Shown here in pieces: positions 1 to 12,635 of a DNA stretch of 33,617 nucleotides. The DNA is from Halioglobus sp. (GTDB taxonomy: Bacteria > Pseudomonadota > Gammaproteobacteria > Pseudomonadales > Halieaceae). Position numbers and translations under genes: made by a program. The stretch's first letter is position 1; each line of letters starts with the position of its first letter. Location: NCBI GenBank assembly GCA_002699145.1, contig PABK01000028.1, positions 1 to 33,617 of the forward strand, given 5' to 3'. The notes beneath the pieces were generated by a model, which had not been told where the DNA came from, searched no databases, and was given only the letters and a program-made list of their open reading frames with translations.

Positions 1-102
1 CGGTGGATTCGGTGTTATTGGTTGAAGGGTCGCATCTCCAACCTTAACTCAATTCACCGCTTTTCTATTTCTGGCTCCCCGCTAATGTGCGAAGAACCTA
101 AA

Positions 103-129
103 AAAAGCCCCGGGGTCACCGGGGCTTTT
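103..129 (-). terminator. Rho-independent terminator of the atp operon
   Basis: A perfect 11-bp stem (103-113 paired with 119-129) encloses the 5-nt loop GGTCA. The GC-rich core is flanked by A and T runs, so read on the minus strand the hairpin ends in a U tract. It lies 23 bp past the atpC stop and closes the ATP synthase operon. The A/T symmetry would also let it act on transcripts arriving from the left. Bases 1-102 show no supportable gene. Confidence 0.9.
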
Positions 130-151
130 GGCACAAAGGGAACGGCGGCTT

Positions 152-580
152 TTAACCGCGCCCCGCCCTGTTCTTGAGTTTGCGCAGTGTCGCCAGCTGC
201 GCGGCCGCTTCGGCCAGCTGCGCCGAGGCTCGGCCGTAGTCGAAATCACCCGACTGGTTGGCCAGGGCCTGCTCGGCCTCCTTGCGTGCATCCTCGGCGG
301 CAGCCTCGTCGACATCACCCGCGCGGATGGCGGTGTCCGCCAGGATGGACACCACGCCCGGCTGCACTTCCAGGAAGCCGCCGGAGACGTAGTACACTTC
401 TTCGTCGCCGCTCTGGGTGACGACGCGCACCGGTCCAGGCACCAGGGAGGTCAGCAGGGGGGCGTGGCCGTAGCCCACACCCAGCTCACCCATCTCGCCG
501 GTGGCCACGAGCATTTCGACCAAGCCCGAGAAGATTTCCTCCTCGGCGCTGACGATGTCGCAGTGAATTGTCATTGCCAT
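152..580 (-). CDS. atpC: F1Fo ATP synthase epsilon subunit
   Basis: Epsilon subunit of the F1 central stalk, which couples rotation to catalysis and can inhibit ATP hydrolysis. The 142 residues match the usual length of about 140. The N-terminal beta-sandwich shows the family pattern around residues 30-45 ([13 protein letters not shown]) and the helical C-terminal hairpin is Ala-rich. ATG codons exist at 580 and 574. A GAGG about 9 bases upstream favours 580. It is the last gene of the operon, 24 bp after atpD, and is followed directly by the terminator. Confidence 0.97.
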   Translation of the reverse strand: MAMTIHCDIVSAEEEIFSGLVEMLVATGEMGELGVGYGHAPLLTSLVPGPVRVVTQSGDEEVYYVSGGFLEVQPGVVSILADTAIRAGDVDEAAAEDARKEAEQALANQSGDFDYGRASAQLAEAAAQLATLRKLKNRAGRG

Positions 581-604
581 GTGATGGCCTCGCTCACGCC
601 AGTC

Positions 605-2026
<1,422 letters not shown>

Positions 2027-2070
2027 TCAATGTTTCTCAAAAGGCCTCAAAGCCAGCCCTGTGCGCGTTG

Positions 2071-2215
2071 CCGTCATTCCCGCGCAAGCGGGAATCCAGT
2101 CCTTCGTTCCAGCCAGCCCGGTGCGTGTCCCCGTCATTCCCGCGCAAGCGGGAATCCAGTGTTTCCAGGCCGCACTGTGCGTGTCCCCGTCATTCCCGCG
2201 TAAGCGGGAATCCAG
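2071..2215. repeat. Three dispersed palindromic repeats (first orientation)
   Basis: Three copies of a palindromic unit with core CATTCCCGCGCAAGCGGGAA lie at about 2071-2100, 2131-2160 and 2186-2215. The third has T instead of C in the loop. Each copy can fold as a hairpin with arms ATTCCCGC and GCGGGAAT. Copies are separated by related spacer sequence rather than by a fixed period. The unit resembles the abundant REP-like elements of many proteobacterial genomes, whose chance translations read VIPAQAGIQ or SFPRKRESS. They lie between atpG and atpD. Confidence 0.9.
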
Positions 2216-2230
2216 TGTTTCCAGGCCGCA

Positions 2231-2470
2231 CTGGATCCCCGCTTTCGCGGGGATGACGTCCTGGATCCCCACTTTCACAGGGATGACGTCCTGGGTCCTC
2301 GCTTTCGCGGGGACGACGTCCTGGGTCCCCGCTTTCGCGGGGATGACGCACTGGATCCCCGCTTTCGCGGGGATGACGTCCTGGGTCCCCGCTTTCGCGG
2401 GGATGACGTCCTGGGTCCCCGCTTTCGCAGGGATGACGTCCTGGGTCCCCGCTTCCGCGGGGACGACGTG
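2231..2470. repeat. Eight-copy 30-bp tandem array of the same palindromic repeat (opposite orientation)
   Basis: Eight head-to-tail copies start at 2231, 2261, 2291, 2321, 2351, 2381, 2411 and 2441, each exactly 30 bp. Each begins CTGGRTCCCC, continues with a GCTTTCGCGG core and ends with GGATGACGTC or close variants. They are the reverse orientation of the three copies at 2071-2215. Each unit contains a hairpin (CCCCGC against GCGGGG). There is no unique spacer, so this is not CRISPR. The array fills the atpG-atpD gap and is transcribed as part of the operon mRNA. The strict period points to amplification by slippage or unequal recombination. Confidence 0.92.
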
Positions 2471-2506
2471 TCGGGCTTTGCTAAACGCCCTCCCCGTATT
2501 TGTTCA

Positions 2507-3373
2507 CTAATTGCTGATCGCCGCGGCGCCGCCGACAATTTCCGACAGCTCCTGGGTGATCGCCGCCTGGCGCGCCTTGTTGTACACCAGCTGCAGGTCG
2601 TCGATCAGCTCGCCGGCGTTCTCGGTGGCGTTCTTCATCGCCAGCATGCGCGCGGCCTGTTCACAGGCGCCGTTTTCCACCACCGCCTGGTAAACCTGCG
2701 ACTCGATGTAGCGGGTCAGCAGGCCCTCCAGCAGTTCCTTGGCGTCCGGCTCGTAGATGTAGTCCCAGTGGTGCTTCATCTCGTCGGACTCTTCCGCCTC
2801 CAGCGGCAGCAGCTGCGCGACCGTGGGGTTCTGGGTCATGGTGTTGATGAACTCGTTGCTGACCAGGAACAGGCGGTCAATCGTGCCTTCTTCGTAGGCA
2901 TCCAGCATGGTCTTCACGCCGCCGATCAGGTCCGCCAGGCTGGGCTCCTCGCCCAGGTCGCGCACCGCCGCGGTGACGTTGCCGCCGTAGCTGCCGAAAA
3001 ACGCGGCCGCCTTGGCGCCTACCAGGCACAGGTCGATCTCGATGTTCTGGTCCGCCCACTGCTTCATGGACTTCACGGTGGTCTTGAACAGGTTGATGTT
3101 CAGTCCGCCGCACAGGCCCCGGTCGGTAGAGATCACGATGAAGCCGACGCGGCGGATATCCCGCTCTTCCATGTAGATGTGGCGGTACTCCGGCGCGGAG
3201 TTGGCCAGGTGGCCGACCACCGAGCGAATGCGGCGGGCGTAAGGCTTGCCCAGCTGCATGCGGTCCTGGGCCTTGCGCATCTTGCTCGCCGCGACCATCT
3301 CCATCGCACTGGTGATCTTCTGCGTGCTCTGGATACTCGCGATCTTGGTGCGAATTTCCTTTCCGGCTGCCAT
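2507..3373 (-). CDS. atpG: F1Fo ATP synthase gamma subunit
   Basis: Central rotor shaft of F1. The 288 residues agree with the family. The N-terminal coiled-coil segment ([26 protein letters not shown]) and the C-terminal coiled-coil ending in [13 protein letters not shown] are both recognisable and form the two helices inside the alpha3beta3 ring. The start is 5 bp after the atpA stop with no strong ribosome site visible, which suggests translational coupling to atpA. Downstream comes the repeat array, with the first repeat base 36 bp after the stop. Confidence 0.98.
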   Translation of the reverse strand: MAAGKEIRTKIASIQSTQKITSAMEMVAASKMRKAQDRMQLGKPYARRIRSVVGHLANSAPEYRHIYMEERDIRRVGFIVISTDRGLCGGLNINLFKTTVKSMKQWADQNIEIDLCLVGAKAAAFFGSYGGNVTAAVRDLGEEPSLADLIGGVKTMLDAYEEGTIDRLFLVSNEFINTMTQNPTVAQLLPLEAEESDEMKHHWDYIYEPDAKELLEGLLTRYIESQVYQAVVENGACEQAARMLAMKNATENAGELIDDLQLVYNKARQAAITQELSEIVGGAAAISN

Positions 3374-3378
3374 TTAAA

Positions 3379-4923
<1,545 letters not shown>

Positions 4924-4957
4924 GCTCTGTTCCTCAATCGGGTGTCCTGGAGCTAAC

Positions 4958-5494
4958 TCAGGAATTCATAGCCTCGGCGAGCTTGTTCAGCCTGCCGCGC
5001 ACGCTGCCGTCGATCACCGTATCGCCGGCACGGATTAAAACGCCGCCCAGGAGGTCCCGGTCGGTCGATGTACTCATTTTCACTTCGCGTTCCAGCTTGC
5101 GACCCAGCAACTCGGCCAGGCGGGAAGTCACGGCCTCGGACAGGTCGAAGGCGGAGATGACCTCGACATCCACCGACTTTTCCAGGTTGGCCTTGAACAG
5201 CTCGAACTGGCGCCGGATTTCCGGCAGCAGCGCAATGCGCTTGTTGTCGGCGAGGATGCTGACGAAATTTTTCACCTGTGCGGAGGTCGCGTCGCCGCAC
5301 ACCTCGTTCAGGGTCGCGGCCTGTTGTTCGCTGGTCAGCGACGGGCTGTCCAGCGCGGCGGCCATGCGCTCGTCCGCGGCGACGGCCGCAGCCGTCGCCA
5401 GTTCGCCGGCCCACTGCTCCAGGGCGCCGCCCTGGCGTGCGTACTCGAAGGCGGCCCTGGCGTAGGGTCTGGCCAGTGTGCTCAGTTCAGCCAT
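4958..5494 (-). CDS. atpH: F1Fo ATP synthase delta subunit
   Basis: Delta subunit, the peripheral-stalk cap joining F1 to subunit b. The 178 residues match the family. The N-terminal helical domain begins with the typical [13 protein letters not shown]. The C-terminal part has the conserved stretch around [29 protein letters not shown], here split over residues 128-156. The ATG at 5494 lies 12 bp after the atpF stop, a normal operon spacing. Confidence 0.98.
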   Translation of the reverse strand: MAELSTLARPYARAAFEYARQGGALEQWAGELATAAAVAADERMAAALDSPSLTSEQQAATLNEVCGDATSAQVKNFVSILADNKRIALLPEIRRQFELFKANLEKSVDVEVISAFDLSEAVTSRLAELLGRKLEREVKMSTSTDRDLLGGVLIRAGDTVIDGSVRGRLNKLAEAMNS

Positions 5495-5506
5495 AGCGTC
5501 CTTCCG

Positions 5507-5977
5507 TTACAGCTCGGCGGCGAGCTTTTCAACCAGCTCGCCGTGCGCCTGCTGGTCGATCGCGGCACCGAGTACCTTTTCCGCCCCGGCCAGGGACAGC
5601 GCGGCGACCTGGCTGCGCAGCGCCTCGCGCGCGCGGTTGGTCTCCTGCTCGATTTCCGCCTGCGCGGAAGCTTTCACGCGGTCGGCTTCGACCAGCGCGG
5701 CTTCCTTGGCTTCCTCGATCAACTGGTTGGCGCGCTTGTTGGCGGCGTCGATGATGCCGGCCGCCTCCTCCTTGGCTTCCTTGAGGCGCTCGACCGCCTT
5801 TTCCTGGGCGAGCTCAAGGTCGTGGCTGGCGCGATCCGCCGCGGCCAGGCCGTCCGCGATCTTCTCCTCGCGTTCCTTCATGGCGGCCAGGATCGGCGGC
5901 CACACGTACTTCATACAGAACACGACGAAGCAGACAAAAGCGACCATTTGCCCGATAAGCGTAAGATTTAGGTTCAC
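5507..5977 (-). CDS. atpF: F1Fo ATP synthase subunit b
   Basis: Membrane-anchored peripheral stalk subunit b, 156 residues, the same length as in Escherichia coli. One N-terminal membrane helix (about residues 5-26) is followed by a long charged coiled coil rich in Ala, Glu, Lys and Arg. It starts with GTG at 5977, supported by a strong GAGGAG about 7 bases upstream. It lies 63 bp after atpE, and that gap holds a strong hairpin. There is a single b-type gene and no b-prime, as expected for this lineage. Confidence 0.98.
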   Translation of the reverse strand: MNLNLTLIGQMVAFVCFVVFCMKYVWPPILAAMKEREEKIADGLAAADRASHDLELAQEKAVERLKEAKEEAAGIIDAANKRANQLIEEAKEAALVEADRVKASAQAEIEQETNRAREALRSQVAALSLAGAEKVLGAAIDQQAHGELVEKLAAEL

Positions 5978-6003
5978 GCCTTGCTCCTCATTGGTTACTT
6001 ACG

Positions 6004-6022
6004 GGCCGCGGTAACCGCGGCC
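6004..6022 (-). promoter_or_regulatory. Intercistronic hairpin between atpE and atpF
   Basis: A perfect 9-bp GC-rich palindrome: GGCCGCGGT at 6004-6012 pairs with ACCGCGGCC at 6014-6022 around one base, or as 8 bp with a 3-nt loop. It lies 18 bp past the atpE stop on the transcript and has no T-run, so it is not a standard terminator. Its place after the subunit needed in most copies suggests a role as an mRNA 3'-end stabiliser or partial attenuator (inference). Confidence 0.6.
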
Positions 6023-6040
6023 GTGGCGTCGACGCTGTCG

Positions 6041-6280
<240 letters not shown>

Positions 6281-6310
6281 CTAAGTGAAAAGAACCGAAG
6301 TGACGGTCGA

Positions 6311-7195
<885 letters not shown>

Positions 7196-7242
7196 CTAAT
7201 GAACTCTTGATCTAGCCCCAGGTCGGGCTGTTAGCGGTTGTC

Positions 7243-7656
7243 TCATCCGGCTGACTGTTGCCGCAGCAACAACCAGCTTCCAGTAATCTGTAACGCCAGC
7301 ATCGCCAGGTAACCGGCGAATACCGCCGCACCTGCTATTGGCCTCACTGTCGCAAACACGACCGCGAAACCTGCCACGCTGAGTAAAAACTTGCCCACTT
7401 CGCCGGCGTAACTGGCACGGGCAATAGCCTGCGCTGCCCGCGCCCCGCTGTTGCGGAACGCCATGCGCGCGAACCATGCCTGCGGCACGATGGCGATCAG
7501 TCCGCCGGCGCCCACCGAGTAGGCCCACACTGCGTCGTAAACCGCCAGGACCAGGCACGCTGGGACAAGGATGGCCAGTTGAGCCAGGGTGATGCGATGG
7601 ATGGGAGGGCGCGGTATTCCGGCACCGGTTCCCCTGTCGGGCGCTTTACCAGCCAC
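7243..7656 (-). CDS. atpI: ATP synthase accessory protein AtpI
   Basis: Small membrane protein, 137 residues, with about four predicted hydrophobic segments (LAILVPACLVLAVYDAVWAY, then GAGGLIAIVP, a stretch around VAGFAVVFAT, and LAMLALQITGSWLLL). AtpI proteins are proposed to assist c-ring assembly or magnesium handling. Sequence conservation is low, so the call rests on position as first gene of the operon plus size and topology. The start is GTG at 7656, about 60 bases downstream of the operon promoter. Confidence 0.9.
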   Translation of the reverse strand: MAGKAPDRGTGAGIPRPPIHRITLAQLAILVPACLVLAVYDAVWAYSVGAGGLIAIVPQAWFARMAFRNSGARAAQAIARASYAGEVGKFLLSVAGFAVVFATVRPIAGAAVFAGYLAMLALQITGSWLLLRQQSAG

Positions 7657-7721
7657 GCGTGCCTCGCAATCCTCGCCAAACCATTAGCCACACGGGTGTC
7701 GTCCTCGGTTCGGGCGCGCGC

Positions 7722-7751
7722 ATTATAGGTGTAACGTGGGGTCCGGTTCAA
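7722..7751 (-). promoter_or_regulatory. Sigma-70-type promoter of the atp operon
   Basis: On the minus strand TTGAAC (7751-7746) is followed after 18 bp by a consensus TATAAT (7727-7722). The predicted start is roughly 60 bases upstream of the atpI GTG. The mnmG promoter at 12408-12435 uses the same two hexamers. Confidence 0.75.
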
Positions 7752-8008
7752 CAACGAGATGGGCGCAAGGTCGGCGAAAAACCGCCGGAGTTACCGGCAC
7801 GATAGCCGCCAACTTCCGCTCCCGGGGAGCGCCGGAAAACACCCACAGCATATAGTACGCCGTGTGGCGGATAGCACTATATCGTGTGTTTTTTACCCGA
7901 CAGGCGTCATGCCCCGGAAGCCCTGGATGCGGCCACCGACACCGCCGGAATTACCGGTAGCACCCACGGTTTTTCTGGACAAAAGCCGGGGGCAGCCCCG
8001 CGCCGGGC
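7752..8008. other. Gap between the atp promoter and parB, with a spaced inverted repeat and a possible parB terminator
   Basis: No coding potential is seen. It contains an inverted repeat ATATAGT (7850-7856) and ACTATAT (7876-7882) with a 19-nt interval. Just past the parB stop, read on the minus strand, an imperfect GC-rich hairpin (about 7984-8008) is followed by TTTTG, which could be the terminator of the mnmG-rsmG-parA-parB transcript. Two similar GCCGGARTTACCGG palindromes lie near 7790 and 7947. Confidence 0.4.
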
Positions 8009-8893
8009 CTACTTGATGTGGCCGAGGATGCCGTCCAGCTCTTCCAGGCTGTTATAAGTGAGCACCAACTTCCCCTTGCCCTTCGGCCCGTGCTGGATCT
8101 GTACCCTGGCGCCCAGGCGCGCGGCAAGGTCATCCTGCAGCTGGCGGATGTTCGGGTCCAGGGTTTTCGGCGCCGGCTCCGCGGGCTTGTCGGAGAGCAG
8201 CTTGCGCACCAGCGCCTCGGTCTGGCGCACGGAGTAGCCCTTGCCCACCACGGTGCGCGCGGCCTGGGACTGGCTCGCGCCCTCCAGGGCCAGCAGCGCA
8301 CGGGCGTGGCCCATCTCCAGGTCGCCGTGCTCCACCAGGCGGCGCACATCCTCGCGCAGCGACATCAGGCGCAGCAGGTTGGCCACCGTGGAACGGGACT
8401 TGCCCACCGCCTCGGCCACCTCCTGCTGGGTCAGTTCGAATTCCTGCTGCAGTCGCTGCAGGGACGCGGCCTCCTCGATGGGGTTGAGGTCTTCGCGCTG
8501 GATGTTCTCGATCAGCGCCATGGCCATGGCCGCCTCGTCGGGCACCTGCCGAATCACCACGGGAATACTGTCCAGCCCGGCGAGCTGGGTGGCGCGCCAG
8601 CGCCGCTCGCCGGCGATGATCTCGTAGCGTGCGTCGGAGATGGGCCGCACCACGATGGGCTGCATCACGCCCTGGGCCTTGATGCTGTCCGCCAGCTCCT
8701 GCAGGGATTCCGGGTCCATGTCCTTGCGCGGCTGGTACTGGCCGCGCTGCAGCAGGTCCACCGGCAGTTCCTTCAGCGCCGCGTCCGGCGCGCCGCCACC
8801 CGTCTCGCCCTGGCTTTCCGCCGGCTGCGCGGCGCTGCTGGCGCTGAGCAGCGCGTCCAGGCCACGACCCAGCCCCCTCTTTCTCGCAGACAT
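8009..8893 (-). CDS. parB: Chromosome partitioning protein ParB
   Basis: Site-specific DNA-binding CTPase clamp that loads at parS and spreads, organising and segregating the origin. The 294 residues show the start RGLGRGLDALL that contacts ParA, the ParB/Srx CTP-binding motif GERRWR (95-100), the second box ENIQREDLNP (129-138), the helix-turn-helix around 154-176 (LTQQEVAEAVGKSRSTV) and a C-terminal dimerisation region. The ATG at 8893 has GGGGAG upstream. It is 24 bp after parA. Two perfect cognate parS sites lie in recF in this window. Confidence 0.98.
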   Translation of the reverse strand: MSARKRGLGRGLDALLSASSAAQPAESQGETGGGAPDAALKELPVDLLQRGQYQPRKDMDPESLQELADSIKAQGVMQPIVVRPISDARYEIIAGERRWRATQLAGLDSIPVVIRQVPDEAAMAMALIENIQREDLNPIEEAASLQRLQQEFELTQQEVAEAVGKSRSTVANLLRLMSLREDVRRLVEHGDLEMGHARALLALEGASQSQAARTVVGKGYSVRQTEALVRKLLSDKPAEPAPKTLDPNIRQLQDDLAARLGARVQIQHGPKGKGKLVLTYNSLEELDGILGHIK

Positions 8894-8917
8894 TGCTGTT
8901 CTCCCCGTTTCCTGTGG

Positions 8918-9766
8918 CTAGAGTGACGCCGCGGGCGGCGGGCTGTCCGGGAGCGCGTCCTGCGCGGGGGCGTCCGGCGGCAAGCCGGCGTCGCGCAGGC
9001 GCTTTTCTTCGCGCCGGATGATCTCGCCGGCCAGGGCCATGTAGGCCTTGGAGCCGCGCGAGTTCCTGTCGTAGTGGATCGCCGGGATGCCGTGGCTGGG
9101 CGCCTCCGCCAGGCGAATATTGCGCGGCACCACGGTGCGGTACACCAGCCCGGCGAAATGCTCGTGCAACTGCGCGGACACGTCGTTGGTCAGGCTGTTG
9201 CGCGGGTCGTACATGGTGCGCAGTATGCCGACGATCTGCAGCCCGGGATTGGCGCTCTCGGCCACGCCGTTGATGGTGCTGACCAGCGCGGTGAGACCCT
9301 CCAGCGCGTAGTACTCGCACTGCATGGCGATAATGACCCCGTCCGCGGCGATGAGCCCGTTCAGGGTCAGCATGTTCAGCGAGGGCGGGCAGTCGATCAG
9401 CATGAAGTCGTAGTCGCCGGCGACTTCCGCCAGCGCCGTGCGCAGCCGCCGCTCGCGGTTTTCCACGTCCAGCAGCTCCACCTCCGCGGCGGTCAGGTCG
9501 CCATTCGCCGGCAGTACCGAGAAGCCGGCTTCGGCACTGGGTTGCGCCACCAGGTTGACCGGGGCGCGGTGCACCAGCACGTCGTAGATACTGCGTTCGA
9601 CAGCGTATTTGTCTATGCCGCTGCCCATGGTGGCGTTGCCCTGGGGATCGAGGTCCACCAGGAGTACGCGCCGGCCCATGGCGCCCAGGGACGCGGCCAG
9701 GTTGACGCAGGTGGTGGTCTTGCCCACCCCGCCTTTCTGGTTCGCTACCGCGATGATTCTTGCCAA
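8918..9766 (-). CDS. parA: Chromosome partitioning ATPase ParA (Soj)
   Basis: Deviant Walker A ATPase that moves ParB-parS complexes over the nucleoid. The 282 residues include KGGVGKTT at 11-18, DLDPQGN at 38-44 and the Walker B-type segment FMLIDCPPSL. The C-terminal tail after about residue 260 is Pro/Ala-rich and longer than in many relatives. The start codon is TTG at 9766, giving the canonical MARIIAVANQKGG. No in-frame ATG fits. It lies 60 bp after rsmG in the same operon. Confidence 0.98.
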   Translation of the reverse strand: MARIIAVANQKGGVGKTTTCVNLAASLGAMGRRVLLVDLDPQGNATMGSGIDKYAVERSIYDVLVHRAPVNLVAQPSAEAGFSVLPANGDLTAAEVELLDVENRERRLRTALAEVAGDYDFMLIDCPPSLNMLTLNGLIAADGVIIAMQCEYYALEGLTALVSTINGVAESANPGLQIVGILRTMYDPRNSLTNDVSAQLHEHFAGLVYRTVVPRNIRLAEAPSHGIPAIHYDRNSRGSKAYMALAGEIIRREEKRLRDAGLPPDAPAQDALPDSPPPAASL

Positions 9767-9826
9767 TGAATTCGCCCCTGGCTGTTGCGGGTCGGCGCTG
9801 CGCCTGCAAGCGCCTGGTCCCTGTCG

Positions 9827-10486
9827 TTACCGCCGGCTCGCCTGCGGCCGGATGTCCACCAGGTGCCTGTGTTCGTCCAGCCCCGGCACCTGCAGCGGAT
9901 GCACCGTGACACGCGCAGCCTGCAACGCGCTCGCGTTCAGCTCCCCGGCGGGATAGGTGCCCTTCATCGCCAGGCAGCGCCCCCCCGGCGCCAGCAGGTG
10001 GCGGCAGTCCCGGTACATGTCCCCCAGGGACGCGAAGGCCCTGGACAACACCTCGTCGTAGGGCGGGTCCGCGGGAAAGGTTTCCACCCGCGCCTGGTGG
10101 ACCACCATATTAGCCAAGCGCAGTGCAGTTTTCACCTGAAAAAGGAAGCGCGTGCGCTTGCCGTTGCTGTCCAGCAGGTGGAATTCCCGCCCCGGGTGCA
10201 TGATCGCCAGCGGCACCCCGGGCAGGCCGGCGCCACTGCCGACATCGAGGATGCGCGCGCCCTGCAGGTGGGGACTGACGGCCAGGCTGTCCAGCAGGTG
10301 ACGGGTAACCATCTCCTGCGGGTCGCGCACGGCGGTGAGGTTGTAGCTGCGATTCCAGCGCTCGAGCAACGCCAGGTAGTGCAACAGCGCGTCCCGCTGC
10401 GCCGGCGCGAGATCCAGGCCCAGGTCCTGGCAACCGCGTTGCAGCGTCCGGGCGTGTCGCCCCTCAGGCGAGCTGACGCTGCTCAT
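9827..10486 (-). CDS. rsmG: 16S rRNA (guanine-N7) methyltransferase RsmG (GidB)
   Basis: SAM-dependent enzyme that methylates G527 (E. coli numbering) of 16S rRNA. It has 219 residues. The family signature [15 protein letters not shown] is at 42-56 and the SAM-binding loop [12 protein letters not shown] at 79-90. The ATG at 10486 lies inside the end of mnmG (23-bp overlap), so translation is probably coupled. The mnmG-rsmG pair is the usual arrangement next to parA and parB. Confidence 0.98.
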   Translation of the reverse strand: MSSVSSPEGRHARTLQRGCQDLGLDLAPAQRDALLHYLALLERWNRSYNLTAVRDPQEMVTRHLLDSLAVSPHLQGARILDVGSGAGLPGVPLAIMHPGREFHLLDSNGKRTRFLFQVKTALRLANMVVHQARVETFPADPPYDEVLSRAFASLGDMYRDCRHLLAPGGRCLAMKGTYPAGELNASALQAARVTVHPLQVPGLDEHRHLVDIRPQASRR

Positions 10487-12371
10487 GCGGCGCGGATTCG
10501 GCCAGCGCGCCGCGCTTTTTCAGGTAGATGAGCAGCAGCGAGATCGCCGCCGGGGTGACCCCGGGAATACGGCTGGCGCGCGCCAGCGTCTGCGGGCGCG
10601 CCTGGGCCAGTTTCTGCCGCACCTCGTTGGACAGGCCGTCGACCGCGTCGTAGTCGAGGTCCGCCGGCAGCGGGGTGTTCTCGTGCCGGCGCAGGCGCTC
10701 GATCTCCTCCTGCTGGCGATCGATGTAGCCGGCGTAGCGCGCCTGAATCTCCACCTGTGCGGCGGCCTGCTCGTCGGCGCAACCGTCGCCGGTAGCCGCG
10801 GCCAGGTCCGCGTAACTGAGCTGCGGCCGCTTGAGCAGGTCGGCCAGTGCGTACTCGCGGCCCAGGGGGCCGTCCAGCTTCTCGGCCAGGGCCGCCGCGG
10901 CCGGCGTGTGCGGGTGCACGAACGTGGTCGCCAGGCGCCGCGTCTCCGCCTCGATGGCCTCGCGCTTGGCGCTGAAACGCGCCCAGCGCGCGTCGTCCAC
11001 CAGGCCCAGATCACGCCCCTTTTCAGTCAGGCGCAGATCGGCGTTGTCCTCGCGCAGCAGCAGACGGTACTCCGCGCGGGAGGTGAACATGCGGTAGGGC
11101 TCCGCGGTGCCCATGGTAATCAGGTCGTCCACCAGCACGCCGATATAGGCCTCGTCACGGCGCGGGCACCAGGGCGCCTGGTCGCGCGCGGCCAGGGCCG
11201 CGTTGAGGCCGGCCAGCAGCCCCTGGGCAGCCGCCTCCTCGTAGCCGGTAGTGCCGTTGATCTGCCCGGCGAAATACAGGCCCGGCAACGCTTTCGTTTC
11301 CAGTGAGTAGTGCAGGTCGCGCGGGTCGAAGAAATCGTACTCGATGGCGTAGCCCGGGCGCGTGATGTGGGCGTTCTCGAAACCCTCGATGCTACGCACC
11401 AGTTGCAGTTGCACATCGAAGGGCAGGCTGGTGGAGATACCGTTGGGGTACAACTCGGTGGTGTCCAGCCCTTCGGGCTCGATGAACACCTGGTGCGAGG
11501 ACTTGTCGGCGAAGCGGTGTATCTTGTCCTCGATGCTCGGGCAGTAGCGCGGGCCCACGCCCTCGATCACCCCGGAAAACAGCGGCGAGCGGTCCAGACC
11601 GCCGCGAATGATGTCGTGGGTGCGCTCGTTGGTGTAGGTCACCCAGCAGCAGCGCTGCTCCGGGTGCATCTGCGCGTTGCCCATGAAGGACATCACCGGC
11701 TCCGGGTCATCGCCCCACTGCTGTTGCAGGCCGTCGAAGTTCACGCTGCGCGCGTCGATGCGCGGCGGCGTGCCGGTTTTCAGGCGTTCCACGCGAAAAG
11801 GCAGTTCGCGCAGGCGCTGCGCCAGGGCGATGGACGGCGGGTCGCCGGCGCGGCCGCCGGCGCTGTTGTCCAGGCCGATGTGCATCTTGCCGCCGAGGAA
11901 AGTGCCGGTGGTGAGCACTACCCGGGGTGCGCGAAAGACCAGTCCCATCTGCGTGACGGCGCCGGCCACGGCGCCGTTCTCGAGCAGCAGGTCGTCCACC
12001 GGCTGCTGGAAAATCGACAGGCCGGGCTGGTGTTCCAGCACCTGGCGGATCGCGTTGCGGTACAGCACGCGGTCCGCCTGGGCGCGGGTGGCGCGCACCG
12101 CCGGCCCCTTGCGCCGGTTGAGTACGCGGAACTGGATGCCGGCGCGGTCGGTGGCCAGCCCCATGGCACCGCCCAGCGCGTCCACCTCACGCACCAGGTG
12201 ACTCTTGCCGATACCACCGATGGCCGGGTTGCAGGACATCTGGCCCAGGGTGTCGACGGAGTGGGTGAGCAGCAGGGTGCGCGCGCCCATGCGCGCGGCC
12301 GCCAGGCACGCCTCGGTGCCGGCGTGGCCGCCGCCAATCACTATCACGTCAAACTGCTGCTGGTATTCCAC
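10464..12371 (-). CDS. mnmG: tRNA uridine-5-carboxymethylaminomethyl modification enzyme MnmG (GidA)
   Basis: FAD-binding partner of MnmE that modifies wobble U34 of several tRNAs. It has 635 residues. The dinucleotide-binding motif GGGHAG is at 13-18, the family signature [15 protein letters not shown] at 45-59, and [11 protein letters not shown] and the FAD-binding [13 protein letters not shown] follow. The C-terminal helical domain that binds MnmE is present. The start is GTG at 12371 with GGGA upstream. It heads the mnmG-rsmG-parA-parB operon. Its partner mnmE lies 4.5 kb away beyond the hppA block. Confidence 0.98.
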   Translation of the reverse strand: MEYQQQFDVIVIGGGHAGTEACLAAARMGARTLLLTHSVDTLGQMSCNPAIGGIGKSHLVREVDALGGAMGLATDRAGIQFRVLNRRKGPAVRATRAQADRVLYRNAIRQVLEHQPGLSIFQQPVDDLLLENGAVAGAVTQMGLVFRAPRVVLTTGTFLGGKMHIGLDNSAGGRAGDPPSIALAQRLRELPFRVERLKTGTPPRIDARSVNFDGLQQQWGDDPEPVMSFMGNAQMHPEQRCCWVTYTNERTHDIIRGGLDRSPLFSGVIEGVGPRYCPSIEDKIHRFADKSSHQVFIEPEGLDTTELYPNGISTSLPFDVQLQLVRSIEGFENAHITRPGYAIEYDFFDPRDLHYSLETKALPGLYFAGQINGTTGYEEAAAQGLLAGLNAALAARDQAPWCPRRDEAYIGVLVDDLITMGTAEPYRMFTSRAEYRLLLREDNADLRLTEKGRDLGLVDDARWARFSAKREAIEAETRRLATTFVHPHTPAAAALAEKLDGPLGREYALADLLKRPQLSYADLAAATGDGCADEQAAAQVEIQARYAGYIDRQQEEIERLRRHENTPLPADLDYDAVDGLSNEVRQKLAQARPQTLARASRIPGVTPAAISLLLIYLKKRGALAESAPHEQRQLA

Positions 12372-12407
12372 CGCCGTATCCCGGGCTTCCCGTACTGGGG
12401 GCTGGCG

Positions 12408-12435
12408 ATTATACGCGCCATGCGGGGCTGTTCAA
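12408..12435 (-). promoter_or_regulatory. Promoter of the mnmG-rsmG-parA-parB operon
   Basis: On the minus strand TTGAAC (12435-12430), 16-bp spacer, then consensus TATAAT (12413-12408), about 37 bp upstream of the mnmG GTG. It sits in the 264-bp divergent gap with hppA. The middle of that gap (about 12480-12550) is a GC-rich, partly self-complementary stretch. Confidence 0.7.
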
Positions 12436-12567
12436 AATTTGTGCGCCGGGAAATAGCGGTAATTTCCCGCCAGGCGCGCCCCGGCCCCCGGCCGGGACCC
12501 GGGTTTCCGGCGCTAAAACCCCTCCGGGAGCCGCCCAAAGGGGGCTGCGGATGGGTCAGGGAATAGC

Positions 12568-12597
12568 TTGTCACTGTCACGGGAAGTTAGGTAGCAT
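12568..12597 (+). promoter_or_regulatory. Possible hppA promoter
   Basis: TTGTCA at 12568-12573 and TAGCAT at 12592-12597 with an 18-bp spacer. The -10 element matches only four of six consensus bases, so support is modest. It is about 40 bp before the hppA start. Confidence 0.35.
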
Positions 12598-12635
12598 GAA
12601 AAGCCTGTCTAATAATAAAAGCTTGGAGTCAAGCT

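Noticed and set aside
2231-2470. CRISPR-like regular array
   Set aside because: The full 30-bp period is repeat; there are no unique spacers and no cas genes. The unit is a REP-like palindrome.
8130-9809. 559-codon open frame on the minus strand across parA and parB
   Set aside because: It is a GC-rich shadow in another frame of two clearly conserved genes; the product is Arg/Ala/Gly-rich without any family pattern.
11310-12566. 418-codon plus-strand frame opposite mnmG
   Set aside because: Antisense shadow of a well conserved gene, typical of high-GC DNA, with no start signal and no recognisable product.
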